From assembly GCA_017445685.1 (NCBI GenBank), contig JAFSTS010000297.1, positions 1 through 5,937 of the forward strand: 5,937 bases of DNA. The letters run 5' to 3'. Shown here piece after piece: positions 1 to 5,837 of this stretch. A model generated the notes under the pieces. That model did not search any database. It saw only the letters and a list, made by a program, of their open reading frames with translations, and was not told the origin of the DNA. Origin of the DNA: Clostridia bacterium (GTDB lineage: Bacteria; Bacillota_A; Clostridia; Oscillospirales; Acutalibacteraceae). Both the position numbers and the translations under genes were made by a program. Numbering within the stretch: position 1 is the stretch's first letter; each line of letters starts with the position of its first letter.

Positions 1-32
1 CAAAAATTTTTTTCGGTAATTACACAATGCAG

Positions 33-60
33 AAAAACCAAACAGCAATCCCTCTGTCCG
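33..60 (-). terminator. Candidate weak intrinsic terminator after yitT
   Basis: On the minus strand, arms CGGACAG (60-54) and CTGTTTG (45-39) can form a 7-bp stem with two G-U pairs around an 8-base loop. A short T run at 37-33 follows. It lies about 35 bases past the yitT stop, where the obg operon should end. The stem is short and GU-containing, so the call is tentative. The rest of 1-94 holds no gene that I can see. Confidence 0.4.
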
Positions 61-94
61 CTCGCTGCGTTCACATCCGGTAACTTGCCGCCGG

Positions 95-952
95 TTAATC
101 GGATTTCCTGAATCCCTGACCGATGATTTCGCCTGCGTCGGTGATGATGGTGAACGCCTCCGGGTCAGTCTGACGGATAAGACGATTCAGCTTGACTGCT
201 TCGTTGCTTCTGACGGCGCAGAGTATCATCCTTTTGCTCTTTCTCGTGTAGCCGCCTTCTATTGGCAGTATCGTGTGCCCTCGGTGTATTTCCGCTGTGA
301 TTTTTTCGGAAATTTCCTCATGACGATTCGTGATTATCAAAATCAATTTGGAATGCGACGCGCCGTAGATGAAATAATCGATGAAATATCCGCTGACGAA
401 AATCATCACTGCGGAAAAAAGCGCGCTTTCAATGTTTCTGAAAATCAGAGCGCACAGCGCTATCACAACAAAATCGAGAAACATTACGATTTTTCCCATC
501 GTCAGATTCGGCATTTTCAGCCTGAGAAGCTTTGCGATAATGTCCGTGCCGCCCGTAGTTGCGCCTCTGATAAAAATCAGCGCAAGCGACGCGCCTGAGA
601 TAAGCCCGCCGAAAAGAGAGACGATTATCATCTCGCCCCTGTATGATGGAAGAAAATCGAAAAGGTCGATAAAAAACGACATCATCACCGTTGTGATAAA
701 CGATTTGACGATAAATACTCCTCCGATTTTCCGAAACGCAAGGATGAAGATCGGCACATTCATCAAAAGCGTCAAAAACCCGACCTTCAAAAATGGAAAA
801 ACGGTGTTTAATATTATCGCAATGCCCATTATTCCGCCTTGAACAAGGTCGTTTGGAATAACAAAAACATTTAAACCAACGCTGTAAATAACACACGCCG
901 TCAGACAGATAAAAAAGTCGACGGCGTATTCCTTTATTATTTCTTTTTTCAA
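95..952 (-). CDS. YitT family membrane protein (DUF161 + DUF2179)
   Basis: This is a 285-residue predicted integral membrane protein. Hydrophobic segments lie at about residues 11-31, 38-53, 57-75, 79-99, 108-128, 152-170 and 176-196. A soluble C-terminal DUF2179 domain follows at about 200-283, including the stretch TRKSKRMILCAVRSNE and the ending FTIITDAGEIIGQGF typical of the family. The N-terminal pattern LNVFVIPNDLVQGGIMGIA and the loop IRGATTGGTDIIA are also characteristic. The biochemical role of YitT proteins is not established; transport or sensing is only a guess. It is the last gene of the obg-mrnC-yitT operon, 22 bases after the mrnC stop. The start is TTG, chosen because no other Met precedes residue 42, the N-terminus then has family length, and GGAG lies 9 bases upstream. 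Several paralogues are usual in Firmicutes, so I give no specific gene symbol. Confidence 0.9.
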   Translation of the reverse strand: MKKEIIKEYAVDFFICLTACVIYSVGLNVFVIPNDLVQGGIMGIAIILNTVFPFLKVGFLTLLMNVPIFILAFRKIGGVFIVKSFITTVMMSFFIDLFDFLPSYRGEMIIVSLFGGLISGASLALIFIRGATTGGTDIIAKLLRLKMPNLTMGKIVMFLDFVVIALCALIFRNIESALFSAVMIFVSGYFIDYFIYGASHSKLILIITNRHEEISEKITAEIHRGHTILPIEGGYTRKSKRMILCAVRSNEAVKLNRLIRQTDPEAFTIITDAGEIIGQGFRKSD

Positions 953-961
953 AATCAGACA

Positions 962-965
962 CTCC
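962..965 (-). promoter_or_regulatory. Shine-Dalgarno supporting the yitT TTG start
   Basis: GGAG on the minus strand lies 9 bases before the TTG at 952-950, inside the 22-base mrnC-yitT gap. It is a modest match at the long end of good spacing, but no ATG or GTG start in this frame competes with it. Confidence 0.55.
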
Positions 966-974
966 GTTTTGTTT

Positions 975-1370
975 TTATGTATCGGAGCTGATTATTTCAA
1001 AAATTTCTTTGAGCCTTTCAAAATCATCTTTTAAGTAAAGATACCCGACTACTCCCTCAAGAGCCGTTGCGTAGTGGTAGTCCTCCACGCTTGCGCTTTT
1101 GGGCAGGTGCTTAGGATGAGCGTTGCGGCAACGCATGAAAACATCTTTTTCTTCGTCCTTAAGATATTCGAGAAGCTTCTTTGCAGCTTCGCTTTGGGCT
1201 TTCGCCTTGACCTTTTCAACAGCAAGCGCGTGAAGCTTTCCGACATGATACCTGCTTGAACAGACGAGGTCTTCTCTTACAAACAGGTCGTAAACCGTAT
1301 CTCCAACAAACGCAAGCGCAAGCGGATTTACAAGCTTTGGGTCAATTTCTTTTCCAACAAATCTGTTCAA
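975..1370 (-). CDS. mrnC: Mini-ribonuclease III (MrnC)
   Basis: This 131-residue protein is a single RNase III catalytic domain without a double-stranded RNA-binding domain, the defining layout of Mini-III. In Bacillus subtilis this cytoplasmic enzyme trims the 5' and 3' ends of 23S rRNA precursor within 50S particles. The signature helix LALAFVGDTVYDLFVRE places the catalytic aspartate at D24. The second acidic site is E105 in TALEGVVGYLYL. The segment RCRNAHPKHLPKSASVEDYHYATALE matches the conserved Mini-III core. Length is normal for the family. It begins 10 bases after the obg stop, so the two are surely co-transcribed, which fits joint roles in large-subunit maturation. The start is TTG: the next Met is at residue 79, far too late, and a good AAGGAG lies 6 bases upstream. 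I see no missing residues. Confidence 0.93.
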   Translation of the reverse strand: MNRFVGKEIDPKLVNPLALAFVGDTVYDLFVREDLVCSSRYHVGKLHALAVEKVKAKAQSEAAKKLLEYLKDEEKDVFMRCRNAHPKHLPKSASVEDYHYATALEGVVGYLYLKDDFERLKEIFEIISSDT

Positions 1371-1376
1371 AGCGCA

Positions 1377-1382
1377 CTCCTT
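1377..1382 (-). promoter_or_regulatory. Shine-Dalgarno fixing the mrnC TTG start
   Basis: AAGGAG on the minus strand lies 6 bases before the TTG at 1370-1368 and overlaps the obg stop codon (1383-1381). This strong, ideally spaced site makes the non-ATG start credible and suggests translational coupling between obg and mrnC. Confidence 0.8.
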
Positions 1383-2652
1383 AATTTACAAAGTCAAACT
1401 CAATGTCGTAAATGCTGACCGTGTCGCCCTCATTAATACCTTTTGCAACGAGCGCGTCGATTATTCCCGACGACTTCAAAACTCTTTGAAAATATTGCAG
1501 CGATTCGTAATCGTCAAGGTTGGTGGAGTTGAGAACTCTTATAAGCCACGGAGCTTCAACGATGTATACTCCGTCAATGACCTGAATTGTGAATCCGCCG
1601 GTCTGTCTGGAAAGAAGTATTTCCTGTGGAATTTCTTCTTTTTCATATTCTTTTATCGGCGGCAGAGTCTGAAGCTTGTTCCAAACCGCGTTGATAACTT
1701 CCCTTGTGCCTTCGGCAATAACGGCGCACATTTTAAAAAACTGATATCCGCGTGAGGTAAAGTATTCTTCAAGCTCGCTTAGCTGCTGCTCTCTTGCAAG
1801 GTCGGACTTGTTTGCAACGACTATCTGCTCTCTTTTTGAAAGCTCCGGGTTGAATTTTTCAAGCTCACGGTTTATTGTGTTGAAATCCTCGATCGGATCT
1901 CTGCCTTCGCTGCCTGCCGCGTCGATGATGTGAACAAGCATTCGGCATCTTTCAACATGACGAAGAAATTCGTGCCCGAGTCCGACTCCGTCTCCTGCGC
2001 CTTCAATAAGTCCGGGAATGTCCGCTATGACAAAGGAATTTTCGTCGCCCATGTTTACCACGCCCAGAACGGGAGTTATCGTCGTAAAATGGTAGTTTGC
2101 GATAATGGGTTTTGCCTGGCTTACAACGGAGATGAAGGTTGATTTTCCGACATTCGGATATCCCAAAAGACCGACATCGGCAAGAAGCTTCAATTCAAGC
2201 TTCACTTCCCACTCTTCTCCCGGAGCACCCCCCTTTGCAAACTGCGGAGTCTGCCTTGTCGGAGTTGCAAAATGGGAGTTGCCCCAGCCGCCTCTGCCGC
2301 CTTTTGCGGCGACAAATCTTTCAGTTTTGGACATATCTGCCATAATGCTGTTGCTCTCGCTTTCGCGAATAAGAGTGCCTCTGGGCACACGGATCTCAAG
2401 ATCCTGACCTTTCTTGCCGGACTTTCTTGAGCCTGAGCCGTTTGAGCCGTTTGGTGCAGTGTATTTTCTTTTATATCTGAAATCGGCAAGGGTGGACAGA
2501 TTGTCGTCTACGACAAAAACAACGTCGCCGCCTTTTCCGCCGTCGCCGCCGTCGGGACCGCCGGAAGCAACATACTTTTCGCGGTGGAAAGCCACTGCTC
2601 CGTCGCCGCCGTTGCCGGCTTTTATTTTGATTTTTGCAATGTCAACAAACAT
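1381..2652 (-). CDS. obg: Obg family GTPase, 50S ribosome assembly (ObgE/CgtA)
   Basis: This 423-residue GTPase binds the 50S subunit late in assembly and responds to GTP/GDP and (p)ppGpp levels; it is essential in most bacteria. The N-terminal glycine-rich Obg fold spans about residues 1-157 (GNGGDGAVAFHREKY; GGPDGGDGGKGGDV; GGRGGWGN). The G domain runs from about 158 to 330: P-loop GYPNVGKST 164-172, switch I FTTITPVLG 189-197, DIPG 211-214, the Obg motif GDGVGLGHEFLRH 220-232, NKSD 281-284, and a G5 region with CA at 309-310 in place of the usual SA. A C-terminal OCT domain covers about 345-420, as in many Firmicutes. The ATG start has AAGGAG 7 bases upstream. It is the first gene of its operon, with its own promoter. 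Unlike the common rplU-ysxB-rpmA-obg order, no ribosomal protein gene lies upstream here. Confidence 0.97.
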   Translation of the reverse strand: MFVDIAKIKIKAGNGGDGAVAFHREKYVASGGPDGGDGGKGGDVVFVVDDNLSTLADFRYKRKYTAPNGSNGSGSRKSGKKGQDLEIRVPRGTLIRESESNSIMADMSKTERFVAAKGGRGGWGNSHFATPTRQTPQFAKGGAPGEEWEVKLELKLLADVGLLGYPNVGKSTFISVVSQAKPIIANYHFTTITPVLGVVNMGDENSFVIADIPGLIEGAGDGVGLGHEFLRHVERCRMLVHIIDAAGSEGRDPIEDFNTINRELEKFNPELSKREQIVVANKSDLAREQQLSELEEYFTSRGYQFFKMCAVIAEGTREVINAVWNKLQTLPPIKEYEKEEIPQEILLSRQTGGFTIQVIDGVYIVEAPWLIRVLNSTNLDDYESLQYFQRVLKSSGIIDALVAKGINEGDTVSIYDIEFDFVN

Positions 2653-2659
2653 TTTTCTG

Positions 2660-2665
2660 CTCCTT
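2660..2665 (-). promoter_or_regulatory. Shine-Dalgarno of obg
   Basis: AAGGAG on the minus strand lies 7 bases before the obg ATG (2652-2650). This is near-consensus and predicts efficient initiation. Confidence 0.8.
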
Positions 2666-2683
2666 GATTTTATTACAAGACAT

Positions 2684-2712
2684 ATTGTACCACACTTTTT
2701 TGTATTTTACAA
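2684..2712 (-). promoter_or_regulatory. Sigma-A-like promoter for obg-mrnC-yitT
   Basis: On the minus strand, -35 TTGTAA (2712-2707) and -10 TACAAT (2689-2684) are separated by exactly 17 bases. A TGG directly before the -10 gives an extended -10 element. Transcription should begin near 2677, leaving a leader of about 25 bases with room for the AAGGAG site and no larger regulatory RNA. Confidence 0.8.
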
Positions 2713-2729
2713 ATGTTTGCTCTTGTAAA
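2706..2729. repeat. Perfect dyad spanning both -35 boxes
   Basis: TTTACAA (2706-2712) and TTGTAAA (2723-2729) are perfect inverted arms of 7 bases around a 10-base spacer. They contain the -35 hexamers of the two divergent promoters. The symmetry may simply reflect two identical -35 boxes facing away from each other, or it could be an operator acting on both promoters. I recognise no known regulator site. Confidence 0.6.
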
Positions 2730-2751
2730 GTCGGCAGAAATGTGATAAAAT
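2723..2751 (+). promoter_or_regulatory. Sigma-A-like promoter for the yebC operon
   Basis: -35 TTGTAA (2723-2728) and -10 TAAAAT (2746-2751) have a 17-base spacer. A TGA directly upstream of the -10 gives an extended -10 element. The start should be near 2758, giving a leader of about 28 bases. It mirrors the obg promoter in -35 sequence and spacing. Confidence 0.8.
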
Positions 2752-2785
2752 ATCTTTTATATTATTCATAGGATAGGTGAAAAAT

Positions 2786-3517
2786 ATGTCAGGACACTCA
2801 AAATGGAGTACAATCAAACGCAAAAAGGAAAAAACCGACGGCGCTCGTGCAAAGATTTTCACAAAAATCGGCAGAGAGATCGGCGTAGCCGTCAAGCAGG
2901 GCGGACCTGATCCGAGCGTTAATACGAAGCTGAAGGACGTTATCGCAAAAGCCAAGGCTGCAAATGTTCCCAACGACAACATCGAGAGGATCATCAAAAA
3001 AGCCGCAGGCGAAGGCAGCGGCGATAATTATGAAGAGATCGTCTATGAAGGCTACGGCCCGTCAGGCGTTGCAGTGATCGTTGAAACACTGACGGATAAC
3101 AGAAACCGTACAGCAGGCGACATTCGCCACTACTTCGACAAAAACGGCGGTAACATGGGGCAGAGCGGCTGTGTTTCGTTCATGTTCAGCCGTCAGGGCG
3201 TTATTGCGCTTGAAGCGGAAGGACTTGACGAAGAGAAGGTCATGGAGGACGCTCTTGAGGCAGGAGCAGTTGACTTTATTGCCGACGGCGAGATCTTTGA
3301 CATCAGAACAGAGCCCAACGATCTTGGCGCTGTCCGTGACGCGCTTGAAGAAAAAGGATATACTTTTGTCTCGGCAGAGGTTGAATATATTCCGTCAACT
3401 TATACGAAGCTGACTTCCGAGGACGATTTGAAAAACATGAACAGACTTCTTGATATGCTTGATGACAACGATGATGTTCAGAATGTTTTTCATAACTGGG
3501 AAAGCGACGATGAGTGA
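2786..3517 (+). CDS. YebC/PmpR/TACO1 family translation-associated protein
   Basis: This 243-residue cytoplasmic protein carries the full YebC signature. It begins MSGHSKWSTIKRKKEKTDGARAKIFTK and continues with YEGYGPSGVAVIVE (87-100), TDNRNRT (103-109), GGNMGQSGCVSFMF (121-134) and an acidic tail. The family was long annotated as a DNA-binding transcriptional regulator. More recent work on bacterial YebC and mitochondrial TACO1 supports a role on the ribosome in relieving stalling at proline-rich stretches; which role applies here cannot be read from sequence. The ATG at 2786 is preferred over an in-frame GTG at 2777 because MSGHSKW is the conserved family N-terminus and AGGTGA lies 5 bases before the ATG. 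It leads a rightward operon divergent from obg. Its 3' end overlaps the next gene by 8 bases. Confidence 0.95.
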   Translation: MSGHSKWSTIKRKKEKTDGARAKIFTKIGREIGVAVKQGGPDPSVNTKLKDVIAKAKAANVPNDNIERIIKKAAGEGSGDNYEEIVYEGYGPSGVAVIVETLTDNRNRTAGDIRHYFDKNGGNMGQSGCVSFMFSRQGVIALEAEGLDEEKVMEDALEAGAVDFIADGEIFDIRTEPNDLGAVRDALEEKGYTFVSAEVEYIPSTYTKLTSEDDLKNMNRLLDMLDDNDDVQNVFHNWESDDE

Positions 3518-3965
3518 GACAAACCGTGTTGAAAAAGCAGAAGAGCTTTTTTCGTCGGGTTTAAACTGCGCTCAGGCTGTCTTTTGCGCCTACAGCGATC
3601 TGTTCGGTCTTGACGAAGATACTTCGCTGAAAATCTCCTCCGGCTTTGGCGGAGGCTTCGGCAGAATGAGAGAAGTCTGCGGAGCTTTCAGCGCAGTTAC
3701 GATGATCGCAGGACTTGCAAGAAAAAGCGCGCAGGCTGACGACAAGGCTGAAATTTACAGGCAGATTCGTCTTCTGGCTGATGAATTTCGCAAAAGAAAC
3801 GGCTCGATAATCTGCGGCGAGCTTTTGGGGGAGAGGACTCCTGCAAGCCATGTTCCTGCCGAGAGAACGCAGGAATATTTTAAAAAACGCCCGTGCCCTG
3901 AAATTGTTGGGGAAGCGGCGGAAATCATTGAAGAATTTATTATTGGTAAAGCAAATGAAATTTAA
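3510..3965 (+). CDS. C_GCAxxG_C_C family cysteine protein
   Basis: This 151-residue protein of the C_GCAxxG_C_C family is presumed redox-active or metal-binding; no member function is firmly known to me. Visible markers are SSGLNCAQAVFCAY (C20, C26), the glycine run SSGFGGGFGRMREVCGAFSA (C57), NGSIICGELLG (C102) and KKRPCPEIV (C129). It is predicted soluble and mostly helical, without a signal peptide. The start at 3510 (MSETNRVEKAEELF) is chosen because family proteins begin just before the AEELF helix. A longer in-frame start at 3450 would add 20 residues read from inside yebC. The start overlaps the yebC stop by 8 bases, with a weak GGGAAAG upstream, so translation probably depends on coupling. 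It is followed with an 11-base overlap by an EIIC-like permease. Membership of the family is confident; function is open. Confidence 0.88.
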   Translation: MSETNRVEKAEELFSSGLNCAQAVFCAYSDLFGLDEDTSLKISSGFGGGFGRMREVCGAFSAVTMIAGLARKSAQADDKAEIYRQIRLLADEFRKRNGSIICGELLGERTPASHVPAERTQEYFKKRPCPEIVGEAAEIIEEFIIGKANEI

Positions 3966-5010
3966 AGAATTTTTGAAATCGAGAGATATTGATCTTTCGT
4001 GGAAGAATTATTTTGTAAACGCAATGGGAGCTATGGCGCAGGGATTGTTCGCCTCGCTTCTTATCGGAACGATAATCGGAACTTTGGGCGACAAGTTTTC
4101 AATAGCGTTTCTTTCTGAAATTGCCGACTATGCAAAGAGCGGATTTGTCTGCGGCGCGGCTATTGGTATAGCTGTCGCTTCTGCGCTGAAAGCAAAAGGA
4201 CTTGTGCTTTTTTCTTGTGTTTCCGTGGGCGCAATGGGATACATGATGGGCGCTCAGATAAACCCCGAGCTTTCCTATACGGCAGGCCCGGCAGGAGCTT
4301 TCTTTGCCGTAATGATCGCGTGCGAGATCGGAAAGCTTGTCTACAAGAGAACTAAAGTCGATATTCTTGTCACACCGATAGTCACGATTTTTGCAGGCTT
4401 TGGCGTATCGAAGCTTCTGTGTCCGCTGATCGCTTATCTGATGTACTATCTCGGCAGTTTTGTAAACACTGCTACGGAGCTTCATCCGTTTGTCATGGGA
4501 ATCATCGTTTCCGCAGTTGTCGGCGTGATCCTTACGCTGCCTATCAGCTCAGCTGCGATCTGCGCAATGATCGGCATTTCCGGTCTTGCGGGAGGCGCTG
4601 CTACTGTCGGCTGCTGCTGCCAGATGGTCGGCTTTGCCGTTATGAGCTTCAGGGCAAACAAGTGGGGCGGTCTTGTTGCGCAGGGGCTTGGAACTTCCAT
4701 GCTTCAGATGGGCAATATCGTCAAAAAGCCGTTGATCTGGCTTCCGACGATCCTTTCGTCCGCCGTTTTGGGGCCTGTTTCGACACTTGTTTTCAAGTGT
4801 GAAAATACAGGCATTGCCGCAGGCATGGGAACCTGCGGAATGGTAGGCCCGCTCGGTATGATCACTTCAAGCGAAAACCACGACGCAAGATTCTGGATAG
4901 CTCTTGTGTTGATGTGTATTGTCCTTCCGGCGATCGTAACGCTTTTGTTCAGCGAAGCGATGAGAAAATTCGGCTGGATCAAGGACGACGATCTTGCGCT
5001 TGAAATGTAA
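3955..5010 (+). CDS. PTS_EIIC_2-type membrane permease, orphan
   Basis: This 351-residue polytopic membrane protein resembles the PTS_EIIC_2 group of phosphotransferase EIIC proteins. Hydrophobic segments lie at about residues 28-45, 63-80, 84-102, 112-130, 136-166, 177-197, 199-215, 262-282 and 312-333. Recognisable conserved stretches are GFAVMSFRANKWGGLVAQ (226-243), LGTSMLQMGNIVKKPLIW (245-262) and FKCENTGIAAGMGTCG (280-295). Known EIIC proteins move a sugar while EIIB phosphorylates it; here no EIIA, EIIB or sugar-metabolism gene is present, so the substrate and even true PTS function are unknown. It has 11 cysteines, including a triplet at 220-222. The start at 3955 (MKFKEFLKSRDIDLSWKNYF) overlaps the previous gene by 11 bases. 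A longer frame from 3850 reads as basic nonsense overlapping that gene. No strong ribosome site is visible, so coupling is likely. It is the last gene of the operon. Confidence 0.82.
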   Translation: MKFKEFLKSRDIDLSWKNYFVNAMGAMAQGLFASLLIGTIIGTLGDKFSIAFLSEIADYAKSGFVCGAAIGIAVASALKAKGLVLFSCVSVGAMGYMMGAQINPELSYTAGPAGAFFAVMIACEIGKLVYKRTKVDILVTPIVTIFAGFGVSKLLCPLIAYLMYYLGSFVNTATELHPFVMGIIVSAVVGVILTLPISSAAICAMIGISGLAGGAATVGCCCQMVGFAVMSFRANKWGGLVAQGLGTSMLQMGNIVKKPLIWLPTILSSAVLGPVSTLVFKCENTGIAAGMGTCGMVGPLGMITSSENHDARFWIALVLMCIVLPAIVTLLFSEAMRKFGWIKDDDLALEM

Positions 5011-5039
5011 AACTTAAATATACATCTTATTATATTTTT

Positions 5040-5073
5040 AAAGACCCGGAAGGCAAATCATCCGGGTCTTTTT
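5040..5073 (+). terminator. Intrinsic terminator after the EIIC gene
   Basis: Arms AAAGACCCGGA (5040-5050) and TCCGGGTCTTT (5061-5071) form a perfect 11-bp stem with a 10-base loop, followed on the plus strand by a T run through 5073. It sits 29 bases after the EIIC stop and just before the convergent trmK stop. Read leftward, the stem is followed mostly by A residues, so termination of trmK from this hairpin would be weaker. Confidence 0.9.
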
Positions 5074-5085
5074 ATGAGACAAGAG

Positions 5086-5775
5086 CTAAATATACTTTTC
5101 CATTTGTTCAAGAATGATACCAAGCTTTTTTTGTTCGTCAAAATTTTTGCCTGATTTTTCAAGTGCGCGAAGCTTCTTTTCAATCAGACGGTACTGCCTT
5201 TTGATAAAAAAAGCCGATGAATCCGTTTTTTCGTCCGGCAACAGTCCGATATACGAAAAGCTTTCAGGATAAGTTTTCTTTTCGCCTGTATATACGGCGC
5301 AGAAAATAATGTAGCATCTTCCGCCTTCAAAGCATGAGCCTTCCTCTGTCAGCTCAAATCCGTTTTCCGTCAGGTATTCGATCAGTTCTTCGCTTCTTGA
5401 CATCGGCTGGAAAATAAAACGAATATTTTTATCTTTTATCCACTCTGCTTTTTCAAGCAGATTTTTTATCAGCGTTCCTCCCATTCCGGCAAAAATATAA
5501 ACATCGGCGTCGCCTTGTTTATAGCTGTCGAGTCCGTCGGAAATCATCAGTCTCACCTTGTCGGCTGTGTCGGTCTTTCGGACGATTTTTTCTGCATTTT
5601 TCAACGGCCCTTCTCCTATATCCGAGGCAATTGCAAAAGGACATATTCCGTTTGTAACAAGGTATACCGGCAGATAAGCGTGATCCGTGCCGATATCGGC
5701 AATTATTTCACCCTCTTTTACAAAAGAAGCGACTTTCATCAGCCTGCTGCCGAGATTAGTTCTTAGCTTTTCCAT
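5086..5775 (-). CDS. trmK: tRNA (adenine(22)-N1)-methyltransferase TrmK
   Basis: This 229-residue class I SAM-dependent methyltransferase should form m1A at position 22 of certain tRNAs, as B. subtilis TrmK (YqfN) does. The N-terminal LGSRLMKVASFV aligns with the family start. SAM-binding motif I is ADIGTDHAYLP (26-36), followed by ASDIGEGPLKNA (50-61), motif IV FAGMGGTLI (95-103) and QPMSRSEELIEYLTENGF (123-140). The last 45 residues look like the family's helical coiled-coil domain. Length is normal. The ATG at 5775 is chosen by alignment, although its ribosome site is poor. It is convergent with the EIIC operon. Upstream is a DUF1858 gene ending in a terminator, with only 17 bases between its T run and this start, so trmK's promoter is unclear. 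The nif3-like gene that often follows trmK is absent here. Confidence 0.93.
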   Translation of the reverse strand: MEKLRTNLGSRLMKVASFVKEGEIIADIGTDHAYLPVYLVTNGICPFAIASDIGEGPLKNAEKIVRKTDTADKVRLMISDGLDSYKQGDADVYIFAGMGGTLIKNLLEKAEWIKDKNIRFIFQPMSRSEELIEYLTENGFELTEEGSCFEGGRCYIIFCAVYTGEKKTYPESFSYIGLLPDEKTDSSAFFIKRQYRLIEKKLRALEKSGKNFDEQKKLGIILEQMEKYI

Positions 5776-5791
5776 ATATCATCTTGCTTTC

Positions 5792-5830
5792 AAAAAAATG
5801 CGGCAGGTATCCGTTCCGAAAAACCTGCCG
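5792..5830 (-). terminator. Intrinsic terminator between the DUF1858 gene and trmK
   Basis: On the minus strand, CGGCAGGT (5830-5823) and ACCTGCCG (5808-5801) form a perfect 8-bp GC-rich stem with a 14-base loop. CA and then seven Ts (5798-5792) follow. It lies just past the DUF1858 stop and ends 16-17 bases before the trmK ATG. It could be a full terminator or a partial one that lets some transcription through to trmK. Confidence 0.88.
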
Positions 5831-5837
5831 TAAAAAT

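Noticed and set aside
75..104. Imperfect hairpin over the yitT stop codon (ATCCG/CGGAT and TAAC/GTTA arms)
   Set aside because: It has an internal loop and no T run on the minus strand, so it is not a terminator; it is probably chance.
429..962. A 177-codon open frame opposite/alongside yitT
   Set aside because: It overlaps yitT on the same strand in another frame, gives Arg/Cys-rich sequence with no domain, and yitT is clearly the real gene.
2777..2785. In-frame GTG start three codons before the yebC ATG
   Set aside because: The conserved family N-terminus is MSGHSKW, and the ribosome site AGGTGA would overlap the GTG itself.
2653..2785. Riboswitch or leader RNA in the divergent intergenic region
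   Set aside because: Both predicted leaders are under about 30 bases, too short for a structured regulatory RNA.
3450..3509. Longer start for the C_GCAxxG_C_C protein
   Set aside because: The extra 20 residues are an out-of-frame reading of the yebC tail, Met-rich and unlike the family N-terminus.
3850..3954. Longer start for the EIIC-like protein
   Set aside because: The added 35 residues are a basic, low-complexity reading inside the preceding gene; the homologous protein begins around MKFKEFLKSRDIDLSW.
4419..4802. A 127-codon plus-strand frame within the EIIC gene
   Set aside because: It is rich in Arg, Cys and His with no recognisable family, and lies wholly inside a well-supported membrane protein gene.
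5776..5800. Possible trmK promoter using TTGAAA at the end of the T run
   Set aside because: A -10 at 17 bases would fall inside the trmK coding region, so it could not drive the full gene.
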